From Phycisphaerales bacterium Planc_01 (GTDB taxonomy: Bacteria; Planctomycetota; Phycisphaerae; Sedimentisphaerales; Anaerobacaceae): a stretch of DNA of 64,000 nt. Of the stretch, positions 17,846-25,537 are shown in pieces. The stretch covers positions 1 through 64,000 of the forward strand of contig LVBB01000144.1 of NCBI GenBank assembly GCA_001603075.1. The letters run 5' to 3'. The first letter of the stretch is position 1, and each line of letters starts with the position of its first letter. Under the pieces are notes generated by a model. It saw nothing but the letters and a program-made list of their open reading frames with translations. It had not been told where the DNA came from and ran no database searches. Both the position numbers and the translations under genes were made by a program.

Positions 17846-18925
17846 GTGAGCATTGAACTCAAGAAGGACTGTCGCTATGCCCTGCTCGTGCCCACCAGTA
17901 TGGGGGCCCGCCTGACGCCCGACAACGGCCAGCCGTTCCATTGCAGCCGGCGATTCACACTCCAGGCCACCAGCGCCGAGACCAACGTCGCCAGCGTCTC
18001 ATCCTACCTGGGCCTCCCGGTCAAGGTCCTCACGACATTCGTCAAGGGCAGCCCGATCGCCCGCTTCCTGAAAGACGACCTGGCCGGCCGGCACATGGAC
18101 GTCGAAGGTCCCGATCTCGATCAGGGCGGCCCGTGGGGCTACCGGCACCAGCTCAATCTGGCCGACTGCGGGACCGGCTCGCGCGGCCCGCGCGTCTGCA
18201 ACGACCGCGCCGGTGAGGTCGGACGGACGCTGAACGTAAAGGATTTCGACCTCGAACGGATCTTCGGGCGCGAAGGCGTCCAGATCGTGCACCTGTCGGG
18301 CCTGATCGCCGCGCTGTCGCCCGAGACAGGGACGTTCTGCCTCGAGATCGCACGGGCCGCTAAGAAGCACGGCACGCGAATCTCGTTCGATCTGAACCAC
18401 CGCGCCTCGTTTTGGAAGGGTCGCGAAAAGGAGCTGCGGGCGATTTTCCACGAGATCGCATCCGTCGCGGACATCCTCGTCGGCAACGAGGAAGACTTCC
18501 AACTCGCCCTGGGCATCGAGGGCCCCGAGGCCGGCGGCAAGGGCCTGGGCGGCAAGATCGACAGCTTCAAAGGCATGATCGAGCGGGCCGGCAAGGCCTA
18601 CCCGAACGCAAAGGTCTTCGCGACCACGCTGCGCGAGGTCGTCAACGCCAACATGCACCTCTGGGGCGCGCTGCTGAGCGAGGGCGGCCGCTGGCACGCG
18701 ATCGAGCCGCGACAGATTGGCGTCGTCGACCGCATCGGCGGCGGGGACGCCTTCGTCGGCGGCATGCTCTACGCGATCCTTCGCGGCTGGGAACCCGAGA
18801 AGTGGGCCCAGTTCGGCTGGGCCACCGGCGCTCTGGTCGTCACCCTGCTGACCGACTACGCCCAGCCGGCCGACGAGGACCAGATCTGGAGCATCTGGGA
18901 AGGCAACGCCCGTGTGAAACGATAG
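17846..18925 (+). CDS. PfkB-family carbohydrate kinase (2-keto-3-deoxygluconate kinase-like)
   Basis: This is a 359-residue ribokinase-fold enzyme. The catalytic signature is DRIGGGDAFVGGMLYAI near residue 295, with the base Asp in GGGDAF. ISFDLNHRASFW and ILVGNEEDF are the second half-signature typical of KdgK-like kinases. The GTG start follows a strong AAAGGAG. The likely reaction is ATP-dependent phosphorylation of 2-keto-3-deoxygluconate or a related sugar acid, which would fit uronic-acid catabolism in a polysaccharide degrader. Assignment to KdgK over other PfkB members is by overall resemblance only. Confidence 0.82.
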   Translation: MSIELKKDCRYALLVPTSMGARLTPDNGQPFHCSRRFTLQATSAETNVASVSSYLGLPVKVLTTFVKGSPIARFLKDDLAGRHMDVEGPDLDQGGPWGYRHQLNLADCGTGSRGPRVCNDRAGEVGRTLNVKDFDLERIFGREGVQIVHLSGLIAALSPETGTFCLEIARAAKKHGTRISFDLNHRASFWKGREKELRAIFHEIASVADILVGNEEDFQLALGIEGPEAGGKGLGGKIDSFKGMIERAGKAYPNAKVFATTLREVVNANMHLWGALLSEGGRWHAIEPRQIGVVDRIGGGDAFVGGMLYAILRGWEPEKWAQFGWATGALVVTLLTDYAQPADEDQIWSIWEGNARVKR

Positions 18926-18941
18926 TCGCCTGGGACGCGCC

Positions 18942-19391
18942 TTACGGCTTGTCGAGCGGGTCTTCGGCGTCGAGACGCTGGGTGGCGAACAGGGCGCGGA
19001 ACTGGGCGGAAGGCAGCCATTCGACGGCACCGTCGAGGCGCAGGACGACGAAGCCGTCGTCGAGGAACGACGAGGGATGTCGTTTCTCGGAGTAGGCCAG
19101 GATCGTCTCGTCGGGGGCGCCCGGGCCGATCCAAATCGCGCGGTAGCGCACGTTGCCGATCCGCACGGCCCCGTCCACCCGGTCCTTGATGTCGTCGATG
19201 AACGATTGCGGGGGTAGCGCCCCGTGCGCGGAGCGATAATCCAGGATGCGGCCGCCGAGCTGCGTCATGGCCCGCATCGCCTCCGAGCGGTTGACATAGT
19301 CCTTCAGGTGCATCAAGCCGACAATGGCCGCCACCGTTGCCAGCAGAACGACAACGGACTGTATTAATAGTGATCGTTTGTAGCCTGTCAC
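18942..19391 (-). CDS. hypothetical protein with one N-terminal membrane helix
   Basis: This is a 149-residue protein with a GTG start. A transmembrane helix spans about residues 7-27 (LLIQSVVVLLATVAAIVGLMH), followed by a helix beginning KDYVNRSEAMRAMTQLGGRI. That layout resembles pseudopilins: N-terminal hydrophobic helix, then a soluble domain containing LPPQSF. No prepilin peptidase site (G then F/M with E at +5) is visible, so it is not clearly a pilin. The soluble part ends VVLRLDGAVEWLPSAQF. It lies 25 nt after the RNase HI-PurN gene and is probably the last gene of that operon. Confidence 0.6.
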   Translation of the reverse strand: MTGYKRSLLIQSVVVLLATVAAIVGLMHLKDYVNRSEAMRAMTQLGGRILDYRSAHGALPPQSFIDDIKDRVDGAVRIGNVRYRAIWIGPGAPDETILAYSEKRHPSSFLDDGFVVLRLDGAVEWLPSAQFRALFATQRLDAEDPLDKP

Positions 19392-19415
19392 GGCATGTCC
19401 CCGCCCCAGGGGTCG

Positions 19416-20486
19416 CTATGCTCTGACTCTCACTCGATGGCCTTCGATCTGCAAGCGACCCTCGGCAAACAGCGCGATGGCCTGCGGATAAGCGACGCAC
19501 TCCTGCTCGAAGACCCGCTCGGCCAGCGTCTCTGGCGTATCGTCGTCCTCGACCGGGCAGGTCCGCTGCACGACGATGGGCCCGCTGTCATATTCGTTGG
19601 TGCAGAAATGGACGGTGCAGCCGCTGACCTTGCAGCCGGCCGCGAGAACCGCCTCATGGACGTGGTGGCCCCACATGCCCTGGCCACCGAAGCTGGGCAG
19701 CAGGGCCGGATGGATGTTCAGGACGCGACCTTCATACCGCCTGGGGATCTTCCAGAGGCAGAGCCAGCCGCCCTGTACGACGAGGTCTACCTCGGCGGCG
19801 GCGAGCACCTCTTCGATCCTGTGGCTGAACGAATCGATGTCCGGATAGTCCTTCTTGCGAACGATCTCGACCGGCAGTCCGGCGTCGCGGGCCCTGGCGA
19901 TGCCGGCCACGGTGGAGCGGGAACTGATCACGACGGAAATCTCGGCGTGGAGTCGGCCCTGGCGGATTTCGTCGAGGATGTTGGTCATCGTTCGGCCGCC
20001 GCCGCTGATGAGAAAGCCCAGACGAAGGGGCTTAGCCTCAGGATCGGGCATCTTCCGGCCGGCAGGCATCTCGTCGACGTCTTGCTCAGCGTCGAGCGCC
20101 AGGTTCACCAGCCGGTCGGCGTCCTGGTTCTTCTCGCGTCGGACGTGCCGCACGTCGCAGGCTTCGAACCGGTCCATCAGAGTCCGAACCTCGTCGAAGA
20201 ACGGCCGGATCAGGTCGCTCTTGACCTTGTACCGGCCCTCGATCTGCCTGACGAGAAGCTCGCTGTCGCTGAAGACCGTGACCTGCCGAGCCCCGAGCTT
20301 TGCGGCCGCTTCCAGCGCCCTGGCCAGGGCCGTATATTCGGCCACATTGTTCGTCGCTTCGCCCAGGAAGAATGCTCGGGCAGCCAGCCGGCGACCGTCA
20401 GGATCATCGAGAACGAAACCTGCTGCAGCAGGGCCCGGATTGCCTCGGCTGCCGCCGTCGGTATGGACAATCACCTTGGCAGACAA
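19416..20486 (-). CDS. RNase HI - phosphoribosylglycinamide formyltransferase (PurN) fusion
   Basis: This is a 356-residue fusion. Residues 1-135 are an RNase HI domain with all four acidic residues: D10 (HTDGGSRGNPG), E50 (NNVAEYTAL), D74 (FSDSELLVRQI) and D124 (KNQDADRLVN). After a short linker (PAGRKMPDPEAKP), residues 153-356 are PurN: LGFLISGGGRTMTNIL, then NIHPALLPSF with N257 and H259, GHHVHEAVLAAG and CTVHFCTNEYDSGPIVVQ with D300. Both active sites look intact. PurN formylates GAR in purine synthesis; RNase HI removes RNA-DNA hybrids. The gene follows the zinc-ribbon gene by 43 nt. No internal start or frameshift is evident, so a single polypeptide is expected. Confidence 0.92.
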   Translation of the reverse strand: MSAKVIVHTDGGSRGNPGPAAAGFVLDDPDGRRLAARAFFLGEATNNVAEYTALARALEAAAKLGARQVTVFSDSELLVRQIEGRYKVKSDLIRPFFDEVRTLMDRFEACDVRHVRREKNQDADRLVNLALDAEQDVDEMPAGRKMPDPEAKPLRLGFLISGGGRTMTNILDEIRQGRLHAEISVVISSRSTVAGIARARDAGLPVEIVRKKDYPDIDSFSHRIEEVLAAAEVDLVVQGGWLCLWKIPRRYEGRVLNIHPALLPSFGGQGMWGHHVHEAVLAAGCKVSGCTVHFCTNEYDSGPIVVQRTCPVEDDDTPETLAERVFEQECVAYPQAIALFAEGRLQIEGHRVRVRA

Positions 20487-20529
20487 CGATGTTCCTCCCC
20501 AAGAAAAGCGATTCCGATGCGGCGTCCGC

Positions 20530-21264
20530 TCAATCCGAAGACTCGGCGAGCACCAGAATCCTCGTGCAGTTGGAGCAGCGAATGATCTCGTCCCGCGTCA
20601 TCAGCAGGTTGACCGACTCGGCGGTGACCCCCATGAAGCAGCCGCCGCAACTGTAAGCGCCCGAGCGGCCCTCCTGCTCGTCGATCCGCACGACCGCCTC
20701 GCCATCGTAGGTGTCGGCCACCCGGTTGAAAACAGTCAATGCGGCCGCGGGAATGGCCCTGGCAACCTCATCCCACTCGGCCTGGATCTTGGTGATCTCG
20801 GCTTCGTATTCGCCGGCCGAGCTGTCGACCTTCTTGCGGGTCTCCTCCAGCACCTGTTTCTGCTCTTCGATCTGCTGGCGAATGCCGGCGGATTCCTCCT
20901 CGTCGGCATCGAGGGCTTTCATCAGCTCCAGGATCTGCGTTTCGATCTTCGAGTTGTCCGCCTTGGTCGTGTTCAGCATGGTCAGAACGGCGGCGTACTC
21001 CTTGTTCGTCTTGGCGTTGTTCAGGGAAGCGCGAAGCTTGTTGACCTCGGCGTCTCGCGATTTGAGCTCCAGCTCCAGACGGTCGCACTGCACCTTCGTG
21101 AGCTGGGCCTCCTCCTTCTTGGCCTCCAGGGCGCTCTGAAGGCTCCGAACCTGATTCTCTTGAACGATGACGCTTCTTCGACAACGAGCCAACTTGGCCT
21201 TGGCGGCCCGCAGGCGATTCTCCACACTCTGAAGTTTTATCAACCCGTTCAGTACAGGTCCCAT
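20530..21264 (-). CDS. coiled-coil C4-type zinc-ribbon protein (zf-RING_7 / CdsZ-like)
   Basis: This is a 244-residue protein. Residues 5-165 form a long coiled coil (IKLQSVENRLRAAKAKL and onward). The C-terminal ribbon has CGGC near 205 and CSNC near 230, a four-Cys zinc site of the zf-RING_7 family that includes Helicobacter FlgZ. The start is the ATG at 21264 (MGPVLNGLIKL), preceded by AGAGGAGC; the longer frame upstream lacks coding character. In mycobacteria a zf-RING_7 gene also adjoins an RNase HI fusion gene (from memory), and the same pairing is seen here. It likely binds nucleic acid or a partner protein. It heads the operon with the RNase HI-PurN fusion. Confidence 0.85.
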   Translation of the reverse strand: MGPVLNGLIKLQSVENRLRAAKAKLARCRRSVIVQENQVRSLQSALEAKKEEAQLTKVQCDRLELELKSRDAEVNKLRASLNNAKTNKEYAAVLTMLNTTKADNSKIETQILELMKALDADEEESAGIRQQIEEQKQVLEETRKKVDSSAGEYEAEITKIQAEWDEVARAIPAAALTVFNRVADTYDGEAVVRIDEQEGRSGAYSCGGCFMGVTAESVNLLMTRDEIIRCSNCTRILVLAESSD

Positions 21265-21309
21265 CGATGCTCCTCTGGTCAGCTCGACCCAACAACCTTT
21301 TAATCCTGC

Positions 21310-21338
21310 ATTATGGGCGGGGTAGGCGCGATCGGCAA
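21310..21338 (-). promoter_or_regulatory. promoter of the zinc-ribbon / RNase HI-PurN operon
   Basis: On the minus strand TTGCCG (21338-21333) and CATAAT (21315-21310) are 17 bases apart, about 46 nt before the zinc-ribbon gene start. It is divergent from the M20 peptidase promoter. Confidence 0.5.
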
Positions 21339-21430
21339 CAGAAACATGGCGGGTTTGCGAGATATTTTTGGGCCCGTGGTCCGATCGGCTCTTTCTTGAG
21401 ACCATCCGAACGAGGCCGGGACGCGAACGG

Positions 21431-21458
21431 TTGCCCCAGGGCGAACCGCCGGTATAAT
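21431..21458 (+). promoter_or_regulatory. promoter giving a nearly leaderless M20 transcript
   Basis: TTGCCC at 21431-21436, 16 bases, then a perfect TATAAT at 21453-21458. The ATG of the peptidase is at 21468, so the expected start site lies 0-4 nt before it. No Shine-Dalgarno sequence fits in that space. Confidence 0.6.
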
Positions 21459-21467
21459 CGGCAGACC

Positions 21468-22580
21468 ATGAAGGAACTGCTCAGACAACTGATTCGGGCC
21501 CGGTCCACTCTCGATGCCGGGGAACTGACCGCGGCCAAAGTCGTCGCCAACCACTTCGAGCGGCATGGGATACGCTGTCGGGTCGATTTGTGGGACCAGA
21601 ACCGAGCCAACGTCATCGCCCATATCCAATCGGCAGGGACACGGCCGGGCCTGCTCTTCGTCTGCCACCTCGACGTGGTCGGCCCGGGCGAAGACCCGTG
21701 GGTTCACCCGGCTTTCGAAGGCCGGCAGGTGGATGGGAAGATCTATGGACGCGGCACCGTAGATATGAAGGGCGGGATCGCTTCGACCGTCGCGGCAATC
21801 TGCGAGGTGGTGGCCTCCGGCGTCAAACTCCAGGGCGACATCGTCTTCGCAGCCACCGCCGGGGAAGAAACGGACAGCGCCGGGATCGAGCGGTTCGCGG
21901 CCGACCTGTCCTGGCTGGGCAAGCCGGCCGGCGCAATCATCCCCGAGCCGACGGACTTCGCGGTCATCACCGCCCATCGCGGCCTGTTCTGGCTGGAAAT
22001 CACCACCAGGGGCAAGGCGGTCCACAGCTCGATGCCCCAGCGCGGGGTCAACGCCATCCTGTCGATGCGGCGCATCATCGAGGAGCTCGAACACTACGAG
22101 GTGGACTTCAAGCCGCACCCGGAACTGGGCAAGTGCTCGGTCAGCGTCAACACCATCCGGGGCGGGGAAGCGATGAACATCGTCCCCGACCGGTGCTCCA
22201 TCGGGGTCGACATCCGCACCCTGCCCGGGCAGAACGGCGACGCGATCCGGTGCGACCTCGAACGCATGCTCGCCGGACTCAAGGCGAAGGTCCCGCACTT
22301 CGATGCCGCGATTGCCGTTCAACGCGCGGTGGGGGCCATGGAGACCGATCCGGACTGCGAGTTCGTCCGGACCTTCTGCTCGGTGGTGGACGTGGACCAG
22401 ACCAACGCCGTCGGTTTCACGACCGATGCGCCCCACCTGGCGTCCCTGGGCGTCCCGATCGTCATCTACGGACCGGGCCAACCCAGCCAGTGCCATCAGG
22501 TGGACGAACACATCACTCTCGCCGACCTCGAACGCAGCCGAAGGCACTTCAAGGACATCGTCCGGCGCTTTCTCACGTGA
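21468..22580 (+). CDS. M20 family metallopeptidase / deacylase (ArgE/DapE-like)
   Basis: This is a 370-residue di-zinc hydrolase. Metal ligands and catalytic residues appear in FVCHLDVVGPG (H67), GRGTVDMKGG (D99), TAGEETDSAG (E133-E134) and EPTDFAVITAHRG. The dimerisation domain begins near WLEITTRGKAVHSSMPQ, and a final ligand is in YGPGQPSQCHQVDEHI. Members remove acyl groups from amino acids or cleave small peptides; DapE and ArgE are relatives. The substrate is undefined here. The ATG at 21468 sits directly after a perfect -10 box; an upstream in-frame ATG at 21267 would run through the promoter and is rejected. Confidence 0.9.
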   Translation: MKELLRQLIRARSTLDAGELTAAKVVANHFERHGIRCRVDLWDQNRANVIAHIQSAGTRPGLLFVCHLDVVGPGEDPWVHPAFEGRQVDGKIYGRGTVDMKGGIASTVAAICEVVASGVKLQGDIVFAATAGEETDSAGIERFAADLSWLGKPAGAIIPEPTDFAVITAHRGLFWLEITTRGKAVHSSMPQRGVNAILSMRRIIEELEHYEVDFKPHPELGKCSVSVNTIRGGEAMNIVPDRCSIGVDIRTLPGQNGDAIRCDLERMLAGLKAKVPHFDAAIAVQRAVGAMETDPDCEFVRTFCSVVDVDQTNAVGFTTDAPHLASLGVPIVIYGPGQPSQCHQVDEHITLADLERSRRHFKDIVRRFLT

Positions 22581-22680
22581 CAGGAGCAGCGCTCGAATGC
22601 CGCAGGAGAGGCGTCGCCCCCCCCGGGTACCCGTGACCTGAAACTCCCGTGTTTTTTCTCCATTTTTTCGCCACTTCCAC

Positions 22681-22707
22681 TTGACTCGGATGGGCCGAGT
22701 CTATAAA
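22681..22707 (+). promoter_or_regulatory. candidate promoter with an inverted repeat in its spacer
   Basis: TTGACT at 22681-22686 and TATAAA at 22702-22707 are 15 bases apart, or 17 if TAAATT at 22704 is the -10. The spacer contains the perfect inverted repeat GACTCGG (22683-22689) and CCGAGTC (22695-22701) with a 5-nt centre. That is a good operator candidate; it could also be a hairpin in a read-through transcript. Confidence 0.4.
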
Positions 22708-22713
22708 TTTGAC

Positions 22714-22958
22714 TGTTGTCTTTGTTTTCAACGAGATCACGAGCATGATCCATCTTGGGACGAGCACCGTCAGGCGATTTAGCGGTCACCATGTGGCCGG
22801 GCGGAAGCGCTGTGTGCGCATTGCCGCGACGACGACGTCCGTCATTGTAGCCAAGGCCATGTGCTTTCTGGAGGGCGCTGCCTGAGAAGGATTCCTCATT
22901 AAACTGTGAATCAACCAGCGAAGCCTTTCAGGGAGCACGAGCCTCTGAAAGGCTTTTT
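22714..22958 (+). ncRNA. candidate small RNA or leader transcript
   Basis: This is a predicted transcript of about 245 nt, running from the candidate promoter at 22681-22707 to the intrinsic terminator at 22921-22958. No known RNA family was recognised: the conserved parts of 6S, SRP and tmRNA were not seen. It could equally be the leader of the methyltransferase operon starting at 23033, with the terminator acting as an attenuator. The call rests only on its boundaries. Confidence 0.3.
22921..22958 (+). terminator. intrinsic terminator
   Basis: An 11-bp perfect stem pairs AAGCCTTTCAG (22921-22931) with CTGAAAGGCTT (22945-22955), closing a 13-nt loop and running into TTTTTTC. This is the clearest intrinsic terminator in the window, on the plus strand, 75 nt before the methyltransferase start. 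Confidence 0.85.
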
Positions 22959-23032
22959 TCGTTTGCGTGGACGGCAAAACGACAAGCTTTGCGAGGACGT
23001 GAGAGATTTGTCAGATGATCAGGGGCACAGAG

Positions 23033-23788
23033 ATGGACACCGAGCACGGTATCCACGACGCGGACAACCTGGAAGCCGCACGCGGGCCGGGATGGCTGTA
23101 CGATGAGACCAGGCCCTGCGGCGTCAACTACAACAATGCGCTGCTTGCCAGGCACTACGACAGCCATCACCAATCGTTCCGGGACTATAGGAAGGAGGCC
23201 GAGGACATTGTCGCCCGCCTGGACGTGGGTCCGTCGGCGACGGTCATCGATATGGGCTGTGGGACCGGGGCTTTCGCCCTGCACGCCGCCGGACACTATC
23301 GAACGGTCCATGCGGTCGATGTCTCGCCGGCCATGCTCCGACGCGCGCAGCGAAAGGCCGACAAGATGGGACTGAAGAACATCGAGTTCCATCGCGGGGG
23401 TTTTCTGACCTACGAACACAGGGCCGAACCGGCCGACGCCATCAGCACCGTGTTCGCACTGCACCACCTGCCCGACTTCTGGAAGCTCGTCGCCCTGCGG
23501 CGTCTGGCCTGGATGCTCAGACCCAACGGCCGGCTCTTCCTGTTCGACGTGGTCTTCTCGTTCGACATCGGTGAATACGAGCAAAGCATCGAGCGATTCA
23601 TCGGCAAGACCCGCGAGCAGATGGGCGAGAACGGACGGGACGAATCCGAGACGCACGTGCGCGAGGAGTACAGCACCTGCGACTGGATCATGGAGGGCCT
23701 CTTGGAGAAGGCCGGCTTCAGCATACAAACCGCCGACTACCGTGACGGGTTTCTGGCGTCCCATCTGTGTATGAAAAGAGGTCAATGA
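23033..23788 (+). CDS. class I SAM-dependent methyltransferase
   Basis: This is a 251-residue methyltransferase. The SAM-binding motif I is VIDMGCGTGAFALHA, the acidic loop is HAVDVSPAMLRRA, and motif IV is STVFALHHLPDFW. The N-terminal region (residues 1-60) has WLYDETRPCGVNYNNA, which is not typical of the best-known families, so the substrate is unknown. The ATG at 23033 follows AGGGG at 7 nt; an ATG at 23015 would add six residues. The stop overlaps the GNAT gene start as ATGA, making this the first gene of a compact operon. A terminator lies just upstream. Confidence 0.85.
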   Translation: MDTEHGIHDADNLEAARGPGWLYDETRPCGVNYNNALLARHYDSHHQSFRDYRKEAEDIVARLDVGPSATVIDMGCGTGAFALHAAGHYRTVHAVDVSPAMLRRAQRKADKMGLKNIEFHRGGFLTYEHRAEPADAISTVFALHHLPDFWKLVALRRLAWMLRPNGRLFLFDVVFSFDIGEYEQSIERFIGKTREQMGENGRDESETHVREEYSTCDWIMEGLLEKAGFSIQTADYRDGFLASHLCMKRGQ

Positions 23789-24327
23789 CCATGATGATCC
23801 GACCGGCCCGCGCCGATGACGTGCAAACGGTGGTGAGCCTCCTGCGGCGGGCCTGCGCCACCGTCGCAGAGCGATTCGGTCTGACGCAGGACAACTGCCC
23901 GAAGAGCCCGGCCTTCTACACCGAGGAGCGCGTGAAGGCCGACCTCGACCGCGGCGTGCAGTACTACTTCCTCGAAGAGGACGACCAAGTCTGCGGGTGT
24001 GTCGCCTTGGAGAAGGCCCGTCCCGACGTCGGGTACCTGGAGCGTCTGGCGGTGCTGCCGGAGCATCGGTCGAAGGGGTTTGGCAGCACGCTGGTCCGGC
24101 ACGTCCTGGCCCAGGCCCGGTCGATGGGACTGGAGCGCGTCGGAATCGCCATCATCGCCGAAGATGAGCCGCTCAGCGAATGGTACCGCCGGTTCGGCTT
24201 CGTACCGACGGGGACCCGAAAGTTCGATCACTTGCCGTTCGTCGTCGCGTTCATGGAAAAGGAACTGCGAGAACCATCGGGCCGGGATGCACCGAATCGA
24301 ATTGTCTCTGCTGAAGAGGAGCCATGA
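23785..24327 (+). CDS. GNAT family N-acetyltransferase
   Basis: This is a 180-residue GNAT-fold protein. The acetyl-CoA loop is LAVLPEHRSKGFGSTLVRHV, with R-S-K-G-F-G matching motif A (Q/RxxGxG/A). It ends with WYRRFGFVPTGTRKFDHLP, the usual motif B region. The start ATG at 23785 overlaps the methyltransferase stop, and its own stop overlaps the aminotransferase ATG, so the three genes are translationally coupled. It probably acetylates a small molecule or amino-acid derivative handled by neighbouring enzymes. The substrate is not readable. Confidence 0.85.
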   Translation: MTMMIRPARADDVQTVVSLLRRACATVAERFGLTQDNCPKSPAFYTEERVKADLDRGVQYYFLEEDDQVCGCVALEKARPDVGYLERLAVLPEHRSKGFGSTLVRHVLAQARSMGLERVGIAIIAEDEPLSEWYRRFGFVPTGTRKFDHLPFVVAFMEKELREPSGRDAPNRIVSAEEEP

Positions 24328-25508
24328 TGACATCGCCGTATGCGCCGAGGATGGGGACGATCCCCCGATCGTTCGTTCGCGAGATCCTGAAGGTCACGCA
24401 GAACCCTGAGGTCATTTCATTCGCCGGGGGGTTGCCGAACCCGCGGTTCTTTCCGGTCCAGGGAATCGCCGAGGCCGCCACGGACATCCTGACGGGAGCG
24501 GATGGGTCGGCCCTTCAGTACGGCACGACGGAGGGCTACGCGCCCTTGCGCGAGTACGTCGCACAGCGGTACCGAAAGACCGATGGCCTGGACGTCTCTG
24601 CCGACGAGATCCTGATCACGAACGGATCGCAGCAGGCGCTGGACCTCGTGGGCAAGGTCTTCATCGACCGCGACGACGCCATCGCAATCGAGCGGCCCGG
24701 CTATCTGGGCGCGATCCAGGCGTTTTCGGTGTACGAACCGCAGTTCCATCCGGTGCCTCTGCTGGAAGACGGCGTGGACCTCGATCGGCTGTCCGATGTG
24801 TTGCGAACCCGCCGCGTCCGGTTCTTCCACACCGTGATCAACTTTCAGAACCCCTCCGGCATCAGCTACTCGGTCGAGAAACGACGCGTGCTGGCCGCGC
24901 TGCTGAAGGAGCGCGACGCGTTCGTGATCGAAGATGACCCGTATCGGGAATTGCGTTTCGAGGGGACGGCGAAGCCTTCGATGCGCCACGAGCTGGGCGG
25001 GAAGGCGGTGCTGCTTGGGTCGTTCTCGAAGATCGTCGCGCCGGGTCTGCGGCTGGGCTGGGTCTGCGCCTCACGCGAAACGATGGCCGCCCTCGTAGTG
25101 GCCAAGCAGGCCAGCGATCTGCATTCGAATTCGTTCTGCCAGCGGATGCTGCATCGCTTTCTGCTTGCACATGACATCGATGAGCACATTGCGCTGATCC
25201 GAGCAGCGTACAAACACCAGAAGGATATCATGTTGACGGCGCTGGAAGCGCACTTCCCGCCCGAGGTCACCTTCACCCGGCCGGAGGGCGGGATGTTCAT
25301 CTGGGCCACACTGCCCGAGAGGCTCACCGCCCTGGAGTTGCTCGAACGCGCCGCCCAAGAGAAGGTCGTCTTCGTTCCCGGAACGCCCTTCTTCGTCGAC
25401 GGCGGCGGAACCGGCAACATGCGGCTGAATTTCTCCAACGCCGACGAGAGCCGCATTGAGGAAGGAATCGCCCGCCTGGGCCGGATCATCAAGGAGATGC
25501 TGGCCTGA
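24324..25508 (+). CDS. PLP-dependent aminotransferase (2-aminoadipate aminotransferase-like)
   Basis: This is a 394-residue fold-type I aminotransferase. The start region ISFAGGLPNPRFFPVQ and LQYGTTEGYAPLREYVA are typical of the LysN / MocR-catalytic family. The PLP lysine is in LLGSFSKIVAPGLRLGW, and a conserved Arg at the C-terminus is in GNMRLNFSN for carboxylate binding. Relatives convert 2-aminoadipate or aromatic and branched amino acids. It lacks the GntR DNA-binding domain of MocR regulators, so it is an enzyme only. It is the third gene of the coupled operon. Confidence 0.9.
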   Translation: MMTSPYAPRMGTIPRSFVREILKVTQNPEVISFAGGLPNPRFFPVQGIAEAATDILTGADGSALQYGTTEGYAPLREYVAQRYRKTDGLDVSADEILITNGSQQALDLVGKVFIDRDDAIAIERPGYLGAIQAFSVYEPQFHPVPLLEDGVDLDRLSDVLRTRRVRFFHTVINFQNPSGISYSVEKRRVLAALLKERDAFVIEDDPYRELRFEGTAKPSMRHELGGKAVLLGSFSKIVAPGLRLGWVCASRETMAALVVAKQASDLHSNSFCQRMLHRFLLAHDIDEHIALIRAAYKHQKDIMLTALEAHFPPEVTFTRPEGGMFIWATLPERLTALELLERAAQEKVVFVPGTPFFVDGGGTGNMRLNFSNADESRIEEGIARLGRIIKEMLA

Positions 25509-25537
25509 GCCGGCTGCCGTCACAACAGGAGAGCAAC

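Larger units (their letters stand above)
22581..23032. other. 450-bp region holding a promoter-to-terminator unit without a clear gene
   Basis: After the M20 gene there is a T-rich stretch (22650-22668). A candidate promoter follows at 22681-22707 and an intrinsic terminator at 22921-22958. Between them only a 47-codon frame (22745-22888) is open; it has a weak ribosome-binding site and no recognisable motif. The unit could encode a small RNA or a small peptide. Confidence 0.45.

Noticed and set aside
22745-22888. 47-codon frame as a confident gene
   Set aside because: Weak ribosome-binding site, no motif, no comparison possible; kept only as part of the candidate transcript.
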